DNA of 60,275 bases from Polaribacter sp. (GCA_028343155.1 JAOLXX010000016.1:1-60275), one strand, 5' to 3'; shown: positions 1-8,585, counted from the first letter of the stretch. A program made the numbers and translations. The notes: generated from the letters alone by a model not told the origin.

Positions 1-37
1 AGATGAGTTTTTTTTTATTTACAATACACTATAATCA

Positions 38-71
38 AAAAGGACCTTGGATTAAAATCCAAGATCCTTTT
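38..71. terminator. Rho-independent terminator hairpin at left edge
   Basis: Stem AAAAGGA + CTTGGAT pairs with ATCCAAG + TCCTTTT across one C/A mismatch, with a TAAA loop. The 3' arm ends in T-rich sequence on the + strand and the minus strand also ends in T5. It most likely ends a gene lying left of the window, since no minus-strand gene is visible in 72-375. Confidence 0.7.
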
Positions 72-251
72 CTCTAACCAAACTTAGTTTTAAAAAACTA
101 ACTACTACTTTCTTTTTCAGTCGCTAAACTTTTCCCACCGAAAAAACAATACTCACAATACCTCTTTTAAAATATTAATCGAAGTAAAACTTACTATTGC
201 TTCTTGAGCTGTTACAAATAAACAACAAGATATTCAATCATATGGATTTTT

Positions 252-280
252 TCGACGAACTGCGTTTAACTGTCGACGAA
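252..280 (+). repeat. Two TCGACGAA direct repeats, 21-base period
   Basis: TCGACGAA occurs at 252-259 and 273-280, exactly 21 bases apart (two helical turns, or seven codons). The gap 72-375 holds no gene I can recognise. The repeats lie about 100 bases upstream of the DUF2237 gene, so an operator is possible. They also fall in frame inside a short + strand ORF ending at 385 and inside an 18-codon minus ORF (238-294). Which reading is functional, if any, cannot be decided from one sequence. Confidence 0.4.
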
Positions 281-375
281 ACTACGTATTTCATCGTTGA
301 ACTGAATTATTCTTATATTTATTACCTGCAAATAGACCCATTTATTGCATATCTTCGCAATTCATTTTTTAAACT

Positions 376-738
376 ATGGAACTAAATGTCTTTGGAAATC
401 CACTAATTTCATGTTGTACAAATCCTCCTACAGGCTATTTCAGAGATGGCTTTTGCAGAACCATTTCTCAAGACTCAGGATCGCATACAGTATGTGCTGT
501 CGTTACACAGGAGTTTTTAAACTTCTCAGCATCAAAAGGAAATGATTTAATGACGCCAATACCACATTGGCAGTTTCCTGGATTACAACCTGGAGACAAA
601 TGGTGTTTGTGTATTTCACGATGGCTAGAAGCAGAAAATGCAGGCAAAGCGCCTCCTATTATTTTAGAGGCAACCCATCAAAAAACGTTACAATATACCT
701 CATTACAAGTACTGCAAGCATATGCTGTTCCATCATAA
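376..738 (+). CDS. DUF2237 family protein
   Basis: A 120-residue soluble protein with the full DUF2237 pattern: an N-terminal NVFGNPLISCC segment, TGYFRDGFCRT at about 19-30, SHTVCAVVTQEFL at about 36-48, FPGLQPGDKWCLC at about 67-80 and PPIILEATH near 93-101. The family is a compact single domain rich in conserved Cys, found in many bacteria. Its biochemical role is unknown to me and I infer none. There is no signal peptide. It stands alone on the + strand and converges with the clpS operon 32 bases beyond its stop. The ATG at 376 gives the family's usual length. A short overlapping ORF (197-385) runs into its start but is not convincing as a gene. Confidence 0.9.
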   Translation: MELNVFGNPLISCCTNPPTGYFRDGFCRTISQDSGSHTVCAVVTQEFLNFSASKGNDLMTPIPHWQFPGLQPGDKWCLCISRWLEAENAGKAPPIILEATHQKTLQYTSLQVLQAYAVPS

Positions 739-769
739 CGAAGCGGAAAAAAGTAAAAATAACTGGAAT

Positions 770-1042
770 TTAATGTAAATATTGCTTGATTGCAATGCGG
801 TGTTCAGGAAGACTTTTATCGTAATTCGCGACTAATAATTCCAAAATCTCAGGAGATTTTGATCCAATGTGCTTTTTGTGTTGATATTTTGCTACATATA
901 AATTGTAAATTGCATCCATTTTTTCAAAAATTAAAAAATGCGTTTCGTTTAATTCTGTAAAACTAATTTCGTTTCCAGAAAAAGAAGCTGAGGTATCTAA
1001 AAAGAAAGCTGAAAACTCATAATACTTAAAAACATTTTCCAT
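770..1042 (-). CDS. Small conserved-looking hypothetical protein, third gene of prmA-clpS operon
   Basis: A 90-residue protein I do not recognise. It is acidic to neutral and probably alpha-helical, with no signal peptide, membrane segment or metal-binding motif (KYYEFSAFFLD near the start, PEHRIAIKQYLH at the C-terminus). The ATG at 1042 lies two bases after the clpS stop, so it is almost certainly co-transcribed and translationally coupled with clpS and prmA. That position suggests a link with protein quality control or translation, but this is only context. It ends in the convergent gap with the DUF2237 gene. Confidence 0.7.
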   Translation of the reverse strand: MENVFKYYEFSAFFLDTSASFSGNEISFTELNETHFLIFEKMDAIYNLYVAKYQHKKHIGSKSPEILELLVANYDKSLPEHRIAIKQYLH

Positions 1043-1044
1043 AA

Positions 1045-1320
1045 TTACACCAATTCTGCAGATAAACCTAGTTGTAATAATTTAGAGCATCTTGGCTCTA
1101 AATCTTTATATTCTCCAGATTTCACAGAACATTTTCCTCTGTAATGAACTAGGATTGCGCATTGCTCTGCTTGCTCTAATGTATGCTCACAAACAGCAAT
1201 CAAAGAATCAATTACATGATCAAATGTATTTACATCATCATTATGTAATACGATTTCATGTTGATGTGTCTCTTGTTCTAGGACGTCAACGTCTTCTTGG
1301 ATTTTTTCTTTGGTACTCAT
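1045..1320 (-). CDS. clpS: ATP-dependent Clp protease adaptor ClpS
   Basis: ClpS binds the N-domain of ClpA/ClpC and delivers N-degron substrates to ClpP. The 91-residue protein has the family's unstructured acidic N-terminus, then IVLHNDDVNTFDHVI at about 25-39 and the AILVHYRGKC strand-turn near 57-66. These match the ClpS core that holds the N-terminal residue pocket. I start at the ATG at 1320. An in-frame GTG two codons upstream (1326) is possible but unnecessary. It follows prmA by 10 bases and is followed at two bases by a small ORF, so the three form one operon. The prmA-clpS pairing is, to my knowledge, common in flavobacteria. Confidence 0.93.
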   Translation of the reverse strand: MSTKEKIQEDVDVLEQETHQHEIVLHNDDVNTFDHVIDSLIAVCEHTLEQAEQCAILVHYRGKCSVKSGEYKDLEPRCSKLLQLGLSAELV

Positions 1321-1330
1321 AATCACAAAA

Positions 1331-2167
1331 TTACAACTTATTGTATTTTAATGCAACCCAATTATTTCTTTCAATAAATGTGTCTAATTTTAAATTATAC
1401 TTAGCAACTTCTGAGTCAATAATAGGCATGTCTTCTTTATAAAAACCACTCAAAAGTAAAACGCCTTTTTCGTTTAAGCAATTTGCATAGACGCTCAGGT
1501 CCATCAACAAAATATTTCTATTGATGTTCGCAATGATTAGATCGTATTTTTTATCGATCAAAAGTGAAGAGTCTCCTTCAAGAACGGTAATATGATGACA
1601 GTTATTGCGGCTAATATTTTCTAATGAATTTTCATAACACCAATTATCAATATCAATAGCATCTGTAGGATTTGCACCTTTCATTTCAGCAAAAATTGCT
1701 AAAATACCGGTTCCACAGCCCATATCTAATACTTTTTTATTTTCTAATTCTAATTGTAATAAATGCTGTACCATCATGTATGTCGTTTCATGATGACCCG
1801 TTCCAAAACTCATTTTTGGTTCGATAACAATATCGTATTTTAAATTTGGATTCTCATGGAATGATGCACGAATACTCACTAAATTATCTACTTGAATGGG
1901 GCTAAAATTCTTTTCCCATGCTGCATTCCAATTTGTTTGAGCTACTTCATTATGATTGTATTCTATTGAGAACTCATCAGAATTTAAAACAAAAACAGAC
2001 TCAAGGAGCTTCGCGTTCCAAGAATCTTTTTGAATGTAGGCTGAAACTCCATGCTCATTTTCAACAAAACTCTCAAAGCCAATATTGCCCAATTCTGCAA
2101 TAAGAATTTCTATAGCGGGTACCGTTGGAGTCACTGTGAAATTATATTCTATATATATATTATCCAT
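1331..2167 (-). CDS. prmA: Ribosomal protein L11 methyltransferase
   Basis: PrmA is a cytoplasmic S-adenosylmethionine-dependent methyltransferase that modifies ribosomal protein L11. The 278-residue length fits the shorter Bacteroidota form. The SAM-binding motif I is VLDMGCGTGILAIFA at about 145-159, preceded by EPKMSFGTGHHETT near 117-130, the PrmA-specific loop. A motif DLIIANINRN near 206-215 resembles the NPPY-type active site. The N-terminal 90 residues form the L11-recognition domain. It is the first gene of the clpS operon. Its start lies only 23 bases beyond the T-tract of the tpiA terminator, so its promoter must overlap that region or it is read by partial readthrough. Confidence 0.95.
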   Translation of the reverse strand: MDNIYIEYNFTVTPTVPAIEILIAELGNIGFESFVENEHGVSAYIQKDSWNAKLLESVFVLNSDEFSIEYNHNEVAQTNWNAAWEKNFSPIQVDNLVSIRASFHENPNLKYDIVIEPKMSFGTGHHETTYMMVQHLLQLELENKKVLDMGCGTGILAIFAEMKGANPTDAIDIDNWCYENSLENISRNNCHHITVLEGDSSLLIDKKYDLIIANINRNILLMDLSVYANCLNEKGVLLLSGFYKEDMPIIDSEVAKYNLKLDTFIERNNWVALKYNKL

Positions 2168-2190
2168 AAAACAATCCTCTGATTTTAATC

Positions 2191-2226
2191 AAAAAAAAGG
2201 CATCAAAACTTTAACATCTTGATGCC
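2191..2226 (-). terminator. Terminator downstream of tpiA
   Basis: On the minus strand GGCATCAA pairs with TTGATGCC around a 12-base loop, followed by eight Ts. It lies about 50 bases after the tpiA stop and separates tpiA from prmA. Confidence 0.85.
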
Positions 2227-2276
2227 TGTCTATCGCAGGTAAGCAAATTTATTGTAAATATTTTTAAATACGGTGC

Positions 2277-3035
2277 TTAAATCGCTTTAATAATTCCTGT
2301 AAAATCAGCTACATTTAATGCCGCTCCACCAATTAAACCTCCATCAACATCTGGTTTCGAGAAAATTTCTTCTGCATTTGCAGGTTTTACACTTCCTCCG
2401 TATAAGATAGAAACTGCATCAGCAACTTCCTTGTTGTATTTTTTCGCTACAATACTTCTAATAAATTCATGCATTTCTTGCGCTTGTTCTGCACTTGCAG
2501 TTTCTCCTGTACCAATTGCCCAAACTGGCTCATAAGCTAAAATAATGCTTTTCCAAGCTCCTGCTTCTAATTGAAATAAAGCATTTGAAATCTGACTTTC
2601 TACTACTGCAAAATGATTTTCTGATTTTCTATCTTCCAATAATTCGCCAAAACAAAAAATAGTTTCTAAATCATTTTCTAAAATAGTAGCTACTTTTTCT
2701 GCTAAAGAAGCGTCTGTTTCATTAAAATAAGTTCTTCTTTCTGAGTGTCCTAAAATAACTGTTTTAATTCCAATTGCTTTTAACATGTCCGCAGAAATCT
2801 CACCAGTATAAGCACCATTTTTTGCTTGGTGCATGTTTTGTGCAACTACTTCAATTTCAGAGTTTTTAGCTGCTTTTAAAGAAGTTGATAAATTCACAAA
2901 AGTAGGAGCAACAATTACACGCGTATTTTTTAGCGTCTCGTTTTTAATAGATTCATACAACGCATCAATCAGTTGTATACTTTCCTTCTCGTTATTGTTC
3001 ATTTTCCAGTTTCCTGCTACTATTTTTGTTCTCAT
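2277..3035 (-). CDS. tpiA: Triosephosphate isomerase
   Basis: Interconverts dihydroxyacetone phosphate and glyceraldehyde 3-phosphate in glycolysis. I place the start at 3035 (MRTKIVAGNWKMN), giving 252 residues, the normal length. The longer reading frame to 3113 adds 26 non-homologous residues. Visible active-site elements are NWKMN (Lys near 10), the catalytic His in LGHSERR near 96-102, and the catalytic Glu in AYEPVWAIGTG near 167-177, which leads into the phosphate-gripping loop 6. GGSVKPANA and GLIGGAAL bind phosphate near the C-terminus. It follows the TlpA-like gene on the same strand with a 114-base gap and ends in its own terminator. Confidence 0.97.
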   Translation of the reverse strand: MRTKIVAGNWKMNNNEKESIQLIDALYESIKNETLKNTRVIVAPTFVNLSTSLKAAKNSEIEVVAQNMHQAKNGAYTGEISADMLKAIGIKTVILGHSERRTYFNETDASLAEKVATILENDLETIFCFGELLEDRKSENHFAVVESQISNALFQLEAGAWKSIILAYEPVWAIGTGETASAEQAQEMHEFIRSIVAKKYNKEVADAVSILYGGSVKPANAEEIFSKPDVDGGLIGGAALNVADFTGIIKAI

Positions 3036-3149
3036 AATTCTAAATTTATTTTCTAAAACATTAGTATTAGTACTTATTTTATTTTGGTGTAAAGCTAAGA
3101 AATGGAAACACAAAAATCAGGGAGAAAAACAAATAGTTACTAAAACGAT

Positions 3150-3647
3150 TTATCTATTCGTTTTCAAAGCACTACGAATGTTTTTATCTGAAGCATTTGT
3201 GGCTTTAAAGAGCAAAATATTTCCTTTTTCGTCAACAACTAGATACCTTGGAATCCAACTTAAATTTAAGAAATCAACAAAATCTCCAGCTTTCATTCCT
3301 TTTGGTAAATTGTAATGTGCGCCTATGATATCCATACGATGTACCACTCTTTTCCATGAATCGACTCTTTCATCTACAGATAAAAACAAAAAAACTACTT
3401 CTGGAAATTCTTTTTGTAGTTCTTTTACTTTGGGCATTCCTTCCAAACAATCTCTACACCAAGAAGCCCAAACATCTATAAAAACCTTTTCCCCCTTATA
3501 ACTATTCATTACTTCTCGGAAAGTAAAAGGGATATCGTCTAAGTTATAGATTTTTTCTTGGAATGCTTTTTTTGAAAATACCGTTGGTTTTTCAAAATTA
3601 CAACTTATGAAAAACACTAAAATGATGAGGCCTATTTTTTTAAACAT
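3150..3647 (-). CDS. TlpA-like thioredoxin-fold lipoprotein
   Basis: A 165-residue exported thiol-disulfide protein. The N-terminus is a lipoprotein signal with lipobox FISC (Cys16), so it should be anchored in the cytoplasmic or outer membrane facing the periplasm. The thioredoxin-fold core follows, with the redox motif WASWCRDC at about 61-68. The cis-Pro region is SWIPRYLVVDEKGN near 131-144. TlpA/ResA-like proteins reduce periplasmic disulfides, often for cytochrome maturation, but no cytochrome genes are nearby, so the substrate is open. It lies 114 bases upstream of tpiA on the same strand and diverges from pyrF. Confidence 0.88.
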   Translation of the reverse strand: MFKKIGLIILVFFISCNFEKPTVFSKKAFQEKIYNLDDIPFTFREVMNSYKGEKVFIDVWASWCRDCLEGMPKVKELQKEFPEVVFLFLSVDERVDSWKRVVHRMDIIGAHYNLPKGMKAGDFVDFLNLSWIPRYLVVDEKGNILLFKATNASDKNIRSALKTNR

Positions 3648-3840
3648 ACGATTTATTTTTAACTTTTAATAGAACGTTTTCTTAAACAGAAAATTGGCAT
3701 TAAAAAATTGCAATGAATTCATCCGTTACTATATTTAAAAACTTGCGTAAATTACAACTATTGCCCCTTCTTAAATTCGCGAATTTAGTATTATTTTTAA
3801 TTGATTTTAACTGTACTTTCAATTTAAAAACAAAATTAAG

Positions 3841-3848
3841 TACTTTTG
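3841..3848 (+). promoter_or_regulatory. pyrF promoter -7 box TACTTTTG
   Basis: TACTTTTG fits the flavobacterial -7 consensus TAnnTTTG exactly and ends 19 bases before the pyrF ATG. No clear TTG element lies 17-23 bases upstream. The predicted leader is about 13-15 bases. Confidence 0.6.
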
Positions 3849-3867
3849 CATAACTTTTAGAAAACAA

Positions 3868-4707
3868 ATGACAACAAAAAAGCTTACTTCCCAAATCCAA
3901 AAGAAAAAATCATTTTTATGCATTGGACTCGATGTGGATTTAAATAAAATTCCCCAGCATCTTTTAAAAGAGGAAGATCCCATTTTTGCCTTTAACAAAG
4001 CAATTATTGATGCTACACATCATTTATGTGTTGCCTACAAACCAAATACTGCTTTTTATGAAGCTTATGGTATCAAAGGATGGCAATCATTAGAAAAAAC
4101 CATTCGTTATTTAAATCATAAGTATCCAGAAATCTATACAATTGCTGATGCTAAACGTGGAGATATTGGAAACACTTCAACCATGTATGCAAAAGCATTT
4201 TTTGAAGATTTAGCGTTCGATTCTGTTACAGTTGCCCCTTATATGGGTAAAGATTCTATTGAGCCTTTTTTAGCTTTTAAAAATAAACATACCATTATGT
4301 TAGCACTAACTTCTAATGAAGGTGCTTTCGATTTTCAAACAAAAGAAGTAAACGGTAAAGAATTATACAAAGAGGTTTTAGAAACTTCAAAATCTTGGAA
4401 AAATTCTGAAAACTTAATGTATGTTGTTGGCGCAACAAAAGCAACCTATTTTAAAGAGATTAGAAAAATAGTACCAACTTCTTTTTTATTAGTTCCGGGT
4501 GTTGGTGCGCAAGGCGGAAATTTACAAGAGGTCTGTAAATATGGTTTATCTTCTGACGTTGGACTGCTCATTAACTCCTCTAGAGGAATTATTTATGCTT
4601 CAAAAACTAAAGATTTCTCAAAACAAGCAGCCCTAAAAGCCAAAGAATTACAGCAAGAAATGGCGGCAATTTTAGATAAAAATTTAAACTCCTTACTTTT
4701 TAATTAG
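3868..4707 (+). CDS. pyrF: Orotidine 5'-phosphate decarboxylase, type 2
   Basis: Catalyses the last step of UMP synthesis. The 279-residue length and sequence place it in the longer type 2 subfamily (PyrF of mycobacteria, myxobacteria and Bacteroidota). [12 protein letters not shown] opens the barrel at about 18-29. The catalytic Lys-Asp array is [12 protein letters not shown] near 91-102. [13 protein letters not shown] follows near 117-129, and the phosphate-binding end is [10 protein letters not shown] near 210-219 and [10 protein letters not shown] near 235-244. It has its own promoter, diverges from the TlpA-like gene, and overlaps the GH16 stop by 15 bases in convergent orientation. It is not linked to other pyr genes except pyrH far downstream. 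Confidence 0.96.
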   Translation: MTTKKLTSQIQKKKSFLCIGLDVDLNKIPQHLLKEEDPIFAFNKAIIDATHHLCVAYKPNTAFYEAYGIKGWQSLEKTIRYLNHKYPEIYTIADAKRGDIGNTSTMYAKAFFEDLAFDSVTVAPYMGKDSIEPFLAFKNKHTIMLALTSNEGAFDFQTKEVNGKELYKEVLETSKSWKNSENLMYVVGATKATYFKEIRKIVPTSFLLVPGVGAQGGNLQEVCKYGLSSDVGLLINSSRGIIYASKTKDFSKQAALKAKELQQEMAAILDKNLNSLLFN

Positions 4708-6291
4708 CTTAAAGGTTACAACCTTCGTTTTACTTGCTACTTTTAAGAAATAAATGCCTTTTTTCAAATGAGTACAATCTAGAACCTGCGTAGTTTCCTC
4801 AATAGAAAAAGAGCTCACTTTACTACCCGTAATACTATAAATACTCGCTTTTGCACCAATAAACTCATTTTGAGTTTTTAGTGTTAATGTATCTTGTATA
4901 GGATTTGGATATATTTTTAATTCCTCTGAACTAAAACTAGCGGAAGAGGCTGTAGATTCCTGATACACCCGCACATAATCTATTTCCATAGCACTTTGAC
5001 TAAAGCTTGAAGTAACTGTTGGTAAAATAGCCACATTAAACAATAAATATTGAGGCGCAATATAAGGCCAATTTGCGCTGTTTTTATTTTCAGGATTGTA
5101 GATGTAATGCACAATACCATCAACACTAAAAACCATTCTGTTCGCATTCCAGTCTAACGTATAGATGTGAAATTGTGTTGATGCATTCAGAATCCTTCTA
5201 CCTCCTTTATTTACTGTATTTCCAGAACTTGACGGATTATGCATAGCGCTTGCTACATAATCTTGATTGGTTCCCCAATGTTCGATAATATCAATTTCTC
5301 CACAAGCTGGCCAAGGAGTTGTTCCATGGGTATCTCTCCAATACCCTCCAGTTTCTTTAATGTTTTGACCTAACATCCATAGCGCAGGAAAAGTACCCGC
5401 TCCAAGTGGCATTTTTGCTTTAATTACAACCTTACCATACTTAAATGCGAATTTAGAATTCAGTCTCGCAGAAGTATACTTTTTTGTTACGTTATTATAG
5501 GTGTGACTTTCTTTTTTTGCTACTATATTTAATGATCCATTTTCCAAAAATGAATTATCTATTCTATTGGTATAATGTTGAATTTCTTTATTAGCCCAAC
5601 TTACTCCATCTATTATTGGATATATTTGATGAAACCATTTATCTGAATCAATCGCACCACTTCCATCAAATTCATCTGACCACACTAAATTATCAAAAAC
5701 TGGGTCTTCACCCGTATTGTTATCCTTTGGAGGAGATTGGTAAAAAGTAAAATCGTCGATATAGGCAATAACAGTATCCGTATTATTTTCTCCATTTACT
5801 TGTAATACCACTCTATTAAAATCTGTTCTATCTAAAGGATATATTGCACCTTTCGTAAAATCATTTAAAAAATCAAAAGTAACTACTTGCCAAGCATTCA
5901 ATGTTATTGGTTTTATAATTTCTGTTTGTCTTACCCACGGTTCATATTCTGTTCCGTTTTGTAATTTTAGCGATATTTGATTCTCTTGATTCCCCTGAAC
6001 GTCATCACCGGCTACATATATCTTTAATGAAAAGGTGTTTTTTGTAGAAAAATCAAAATTTTGAGAAGTATTAAATCTAACGTTTGCATATTGTCCACCA
6101 ATATCTGAATATTTTAACACCTTATTAGAGGTGTTTATCTCTTCTTTATAAGGGTTATTAAAAGAGGTGTCCATTTCAGAATCATCTTCTTCCCATCTGT
6201 TAATGGTGTTGCTTTCAAAATCCTCGCCTACAGTTTGTGCTTCAGAAAATAAATTAAAAGTTAAAAAAAATAAGAAGAAAAAATATTTCAT
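4693..6291 (-). CDS. Secreted glycoside hydrolase family 16 (beta-glucanase/laminarinase-like) with T9SS sorting domain
   Basis: A 532-residue secreted endo-glucanase. I start at 6291 ([19 protein letters not shown]), which gives a clean signal peptide. The longer frame to 6345 places a poor N-terminus before it. Residues about 20-185 look like a beta-sandwich carbohydrate-binding module ([24 protein letters not shown]). After a short linker the GH16 domain runs from about 200 to 450 ([14 protein letters not shown]), with the catalytic motif EIDIIE. Glu332 is the expected nucleophile, Asp334 the assisting residue and Glu337 the acid/base. The last 75 residues ([12 protein letters not shown] to the terminal KLIKK) are a type A T9SS C-terminal domain, so it exits through the type IX system. 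The GH16_3 laminarinase type is the best guess. No SusC/SusD pair is nearby. Confidence 0.9.
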   Translation of the reverse strand: MKYFFFLFFLTFNLFSEAQTVGEDFESNTINRWEEDDSEMDTSFNNPYKEEINTSNKVLKYSDIGGQYANVRFNTSQNFDFSTKNTFSLKIYVAGDDVQGNQENQISLKLQNGTEYEPWVRQTEIIKPITLNAWQVVTFDFLNDFTKGAIYPLDRTDFNRVVLQVNGENNTDTVIAYIDDFTFYQSPPKDNNTGEDPVFDNLVWSDEFDGSGAIDSDKWFHQIYPIIDGVSWANKEIQHYTNRIDNSFLENGSLNIVAKKESHTYNNVTKKYTSARLNSKFAFKYGKVVIKAKMPLGAGTFPALWMLGQNIKETGGYWRDTHGTTPWPACGEIDIIEHWGTNQDYVASAMHNPSSSGNTVNKGGRRILNASTQFHIYTLDWNANRMVFSVDGIVHYIYNPENKNSANWPYIAPQYLLFNVAILPTVTSSFSQSAMEIDYVRVYQESTASSASFSSEELKIYPNPIQDTLTLKTQNEFIGAKASIYSITGSKVSSFSIEETTQVLDCTHLKKGIYFLKVASKTKVVTFKLIKK

Positions 6292-6409
6292 AAGGTGATA
6301 TTGTTTTGTAACTCCAAATAAAACTATTTGTAGCTTATTTAACAAAACAAAGTCCTATACAAAAACCATACACAAAGAAATTTCCCTCCAATGCAGCTTC
6401 TAAAAATAG

Positions 6410-7124
6410 TTAATTTTTTGAATCTTGCAAGGCAAAGACTTGCTTTAATAAGGTGGTATTACTTAAACCTACTTTTTCTCTAATTCCTTTTTCCTCTATT
6501 CCAATCATCGTAAAAACAACTTTTAAGGTTTGGGTTGTAACATATTGTGTTAAATCTGGTTTTACTTTCTTTACAAAAGGTATTGAATTGTATTTCTGAA
6601 TTAAAGTAAACCAAACCTTATCTGCTCCAACTTTAGAAAATGAGTTTTTAATAACTGGGCTAAAACTTGCATATAAATTAGTGCTAGTTTTAGTTTGTAA
6701 ATAAGAGGTAGCCGCATTTTTTTCTCCTAAAAGAATGTTTTTAGCATCCGAAAAGGTCATCTCTTTAACTGCGTTTATAAAAATGGGCGTTGCTGTTTTT
6801 ACGGCAACTTCCGCAGCCCTATTTAGAACTTTAATTCCTTCATCTGCTAAATTACTCAAACCTACTTTACGCCATCCTTTGTCAACTTCCTGTAATTCTT
6901 CTGGTAATAATATTTTTACGAGTTCGTTTTTGTAAAACCCATCTTTGGCTGTTAGCTTCATAACTTGGTTTTAGATCCCATTATCTTTAGCCTTACGTAA
7001 TCCATTTCCAATTTGGTCTTGAGATCTGCTCCCACCGTTTGGTAAATTATTGACTACTTTTTGCAATTCTACACATCCTGCAAATTGAATTGCAGTCGTT
7101 AACATTAAAATTCTTTTTGTTCAT
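6410..7124 (-). pseudogene. DUF4197 lipoprotein gene, disrupted by frameshift and nonsense codon
   Basis: The intact frame 6410-6961 encodes the DUF4197 core (KDGFYKNELVKILLPEEL, LNRAAEVAVKTATPIFINA, NAATSYLQTKT, YNSIPFVKKVKPDL) but starts mid-domain. Upstream in the same frame the sequence continues as LMLTTAIQFAGCVELQ, a lipoprotein signal with lipobox AGC, then NNLPNG and GNGLRKAKDNGI. A TAA at 6971-6973 falls where this family normally has Glu (GIENQV), one base change from GAA. At the 5' end an ATG at 7124 (MNKK) is one base out of frame with the signal peptide; one extra A in the A-run near 7114-7118 would restore MNKKRILMLTT. Two separate lesions argue for a dead gene. Translation from 6961 would give an unexported fragment. 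Confidence 0.8.
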
Positions 7125-7177
7125 TTTCCTGGATTTACTTAACATTAGGATATAATTTCCTATTGAAAGTCACTTTT

Positions 7178-7342
7178 TTATTTAAAAGTATCTGTTTTTT
7201 TATCATATCCATAAGGACAATGTTTGCAGGCATTTTTGCAACAATACCCTCTTTTTGAATGATATTTTTCCGTAAAGACGCGGTACCCTTGTTCATTTAA
7301 GTAAAAGTCGTCGTCTTCCAAAGGTATTTTTTGATTATACAT
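7178..7342 (-). CDS. Small Cys-rich protein of the DUF5522 type
   Basis: A 54-residue ORF below usual length cut-offs. It reads MYNQKIPLEDDDFYL, then NEQGYRVFTEKYHSKRGYCC and KNACKHCPYGYDKKTD, ending TAA at 7178-7180. The pattern of an aromatic-rich start, a Y-H-x-K-RGYCC turn and C-x2-C-P-x-GY matches the short DUF5522 proteins I know from Bacteroidota. The four Cys plus His could bind zinc or an Fe-S cluster; that is inference. It lies 54 bases upstream of the DUF4197 pseudogene on the same strand, and its ATG at 7342 is in a long intergenic region. Function unknown. Confidence 0.82.
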   Translation of the reverse strand: MYNQKIPLEDDDFYLNEQGYRVFTEKYHSKRGYCCKNACKHCPYGYDKKTDTFK

Positions 7343-7619
7343 TTTGCAAAAATATCATTTTAATAAATAAAATAGTATTTGAAGCAACACGAATTTAAAC
7401 TTTATTACCTTTCTTCTAAACTTAATGAAATTGTCACAAATAAAGTACGATTTAAAAATTCATTTAAACTGGCTACTAGTAATTTAGATGCAATAAATCT
7501 TATAATTATTTTTTTCAACTAAACCAAAAAACAATCTGTAAATTCCTCAGAAGGATTCATAAATACAAACCCAAATAAACCAGTGAGATTAAAAGAATCA
7601 AATAAATACAAAACACTAT
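7343..7619. other. Gene-free AT-rich spacer upstream of ribosomal operon
   Basis: No ORF, RNA gene or convincing stem-loop is seen between the DUF5522 start and the rplM promoter. It must hold the promoter for the minus-strand DUF5522 gene, which I cannot place confidently. Confidence 0.4.
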
Positions 7620-7649
7620 TTGTCAATCAAATAAATCTTACTACATTTG
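7620..7649 (+). promoter_or_regulatory. Promoter of the rplM-rpsI operon
   Basis: TTG at 7620-7622, a 19-base spacer, then TACATTTG at 7642-7649. This is a full match to the flavobacterial TTG-N19-TAnnTTTG promoter. The leader to the rplM ATG is about 50 bases and AT-rich. Confidence 0.8.
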
Positions 7650-7706
7650 CACTCCTTTTTTAAGGAAAATTTAATTATTAATTAAACAAAAACTAATAGT
7701 GTAATT

Positions 7707-8162
7707 ATGAACACATTAAGTTACAAAACAGTATCAGCAAACAGCGCGACCGTAAACAAGGAGTGGGTTTTAGTTGATGCGGACGGGCAAACGTTGGGTC
7801 GTCTAGCTTCTAAAATAGCAAAGCTAATTAGAGGTAAATACAAACCAAACTTTACTCCTCACGTAGATTGTGGAGACAACGTGGTTATTATCAACGCAGA
7901 AAAAATTGTTTTAACTGGTAACAAATGGAGAGACAAATCTTACATTCGTCACACAGGGTATCCAGGAGGACAAAGATCGTTAACTGCAACAGAGATGTTT
8001 GAGAAAGATCCTACAAGATTAATCGAAAAAGCAGTAAAAGGAATGTTGCCTAAGAATATTTTAGGAGCAGCACTATACAGAAATTTGTATGTATATGCAG
8101 GTGGAACGCACAAACATGCAGGTCAAGAACCTAAAGCTATTAACCTTAACGATCTTAAATAA
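7707..8162 (+). CDS. rplM: 50S ribosomal protein L13 (uL13)
   Basis: A structural protein of the large subunit, 151 residues, close to the usual Bacteroidota length. Recognisable segments are VDADGQTLGRLASKIAKLIRGK at about 23-44 (read as two parts, VDADGQTLGRLA and SKIAKLIRGK), HVDCGDNVVIINAEK near 52-66, and GMLPKNILG near 112-120. It begins the rplM-rpsI-rpsB-tsf series behind a strong promoter. Its TAA overlaps the rpsI ATG by one base (TAATG), so L13 and S9 are translationally coupled, as their stoichiometry requires. Confidence 0.98.
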   Translation: MNTLSYKTVSANSATVNKEWVLVDADGQTLGRLASKIAKLIRGKYKPNFTPHVDCGDNVVIINAEKIVLTGNKWRDKSYIRHTGYPGGQRSLTATEMFEKDPTRLIEKAVKGMLPKNILGAALYRNLYVYAGGTHKHAGQEPKAINLNDLK

Positions 8163-8548
8163 TGGATATAGTACATAAAATCGGTAGAAGAAAAACAGCT
8201 GTTGCTCGTATTTATCTTTCTGAAGGAAAAGGAAATATTACAGTAAACAAAAAAGATTATAAAAACTACTTTACTACTGGAACTTTACAGTATAAAGTAC
8301 AACAACCTTTAATGTTGACAGAAAACTTAGAATCTTATGATATCAAAGTGAATGTTTACGGAGGTGGTGTAACAGGACAAGCAGAAGCAATTCGTTTGGC
8401 AATTACAAGAGCTTTAGTTTCAATTAACGAAGAGCACAGGTTAGTTTTAAAACCAGAAGGTTTACTAACACGTGATCCAAGAATGGTTGAACGTAAGAAA
8501 TTTGGTCAGAAAAAAGCACGTAAAAAATTCCAATTCTCGAAACGTTAA
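8162..8548 (+). CDS. rpsI: 30S ribosomal protein S9 (uS9)
   Basis: A small-subunit protein whose C-terminal tail reaches the decoding centre. The 128 residues run from KIGRRKTAVARIYLSEGKG at about 5-23 to the basic C-terminal tail KKARKKFQFSKR, which ends in the conserved Lys-Arg that contacts P-site tRNA. GGGVTGQAEAIRLAI at about 67-81 is the family core. Its ATG overlaps the rplM stop. About 146 bases, including a 7-bp stem-loop at 8586-8616, separate it from rpsB. Confidence 0.98.
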   Translation: MDIVHKIGRRKTAVARIYLSEGKGNITVNKKDYKNYFTTGTLQYKVQQPLMLTENLESYDIKVNVYGGGVTGQAEAIRLAITRALVSINEEHRLVLKPEGLLTRDPRMVERKKFGQKKARKKFQFSKR

Positions 8549-8585
8549 TAGCGACCTGAACTTGTTTCAGCATCCTTATATCGAG

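Noticed and set aside
197..385. 62-residue ORF upstream of the DUF2237 gene
   Set aside because: It overlaps the DUF2237 start by ten bases, has no recognisable family and contains the TCGACGAA repeats. Protein-like in its middle, but not supported enough to call a gene.
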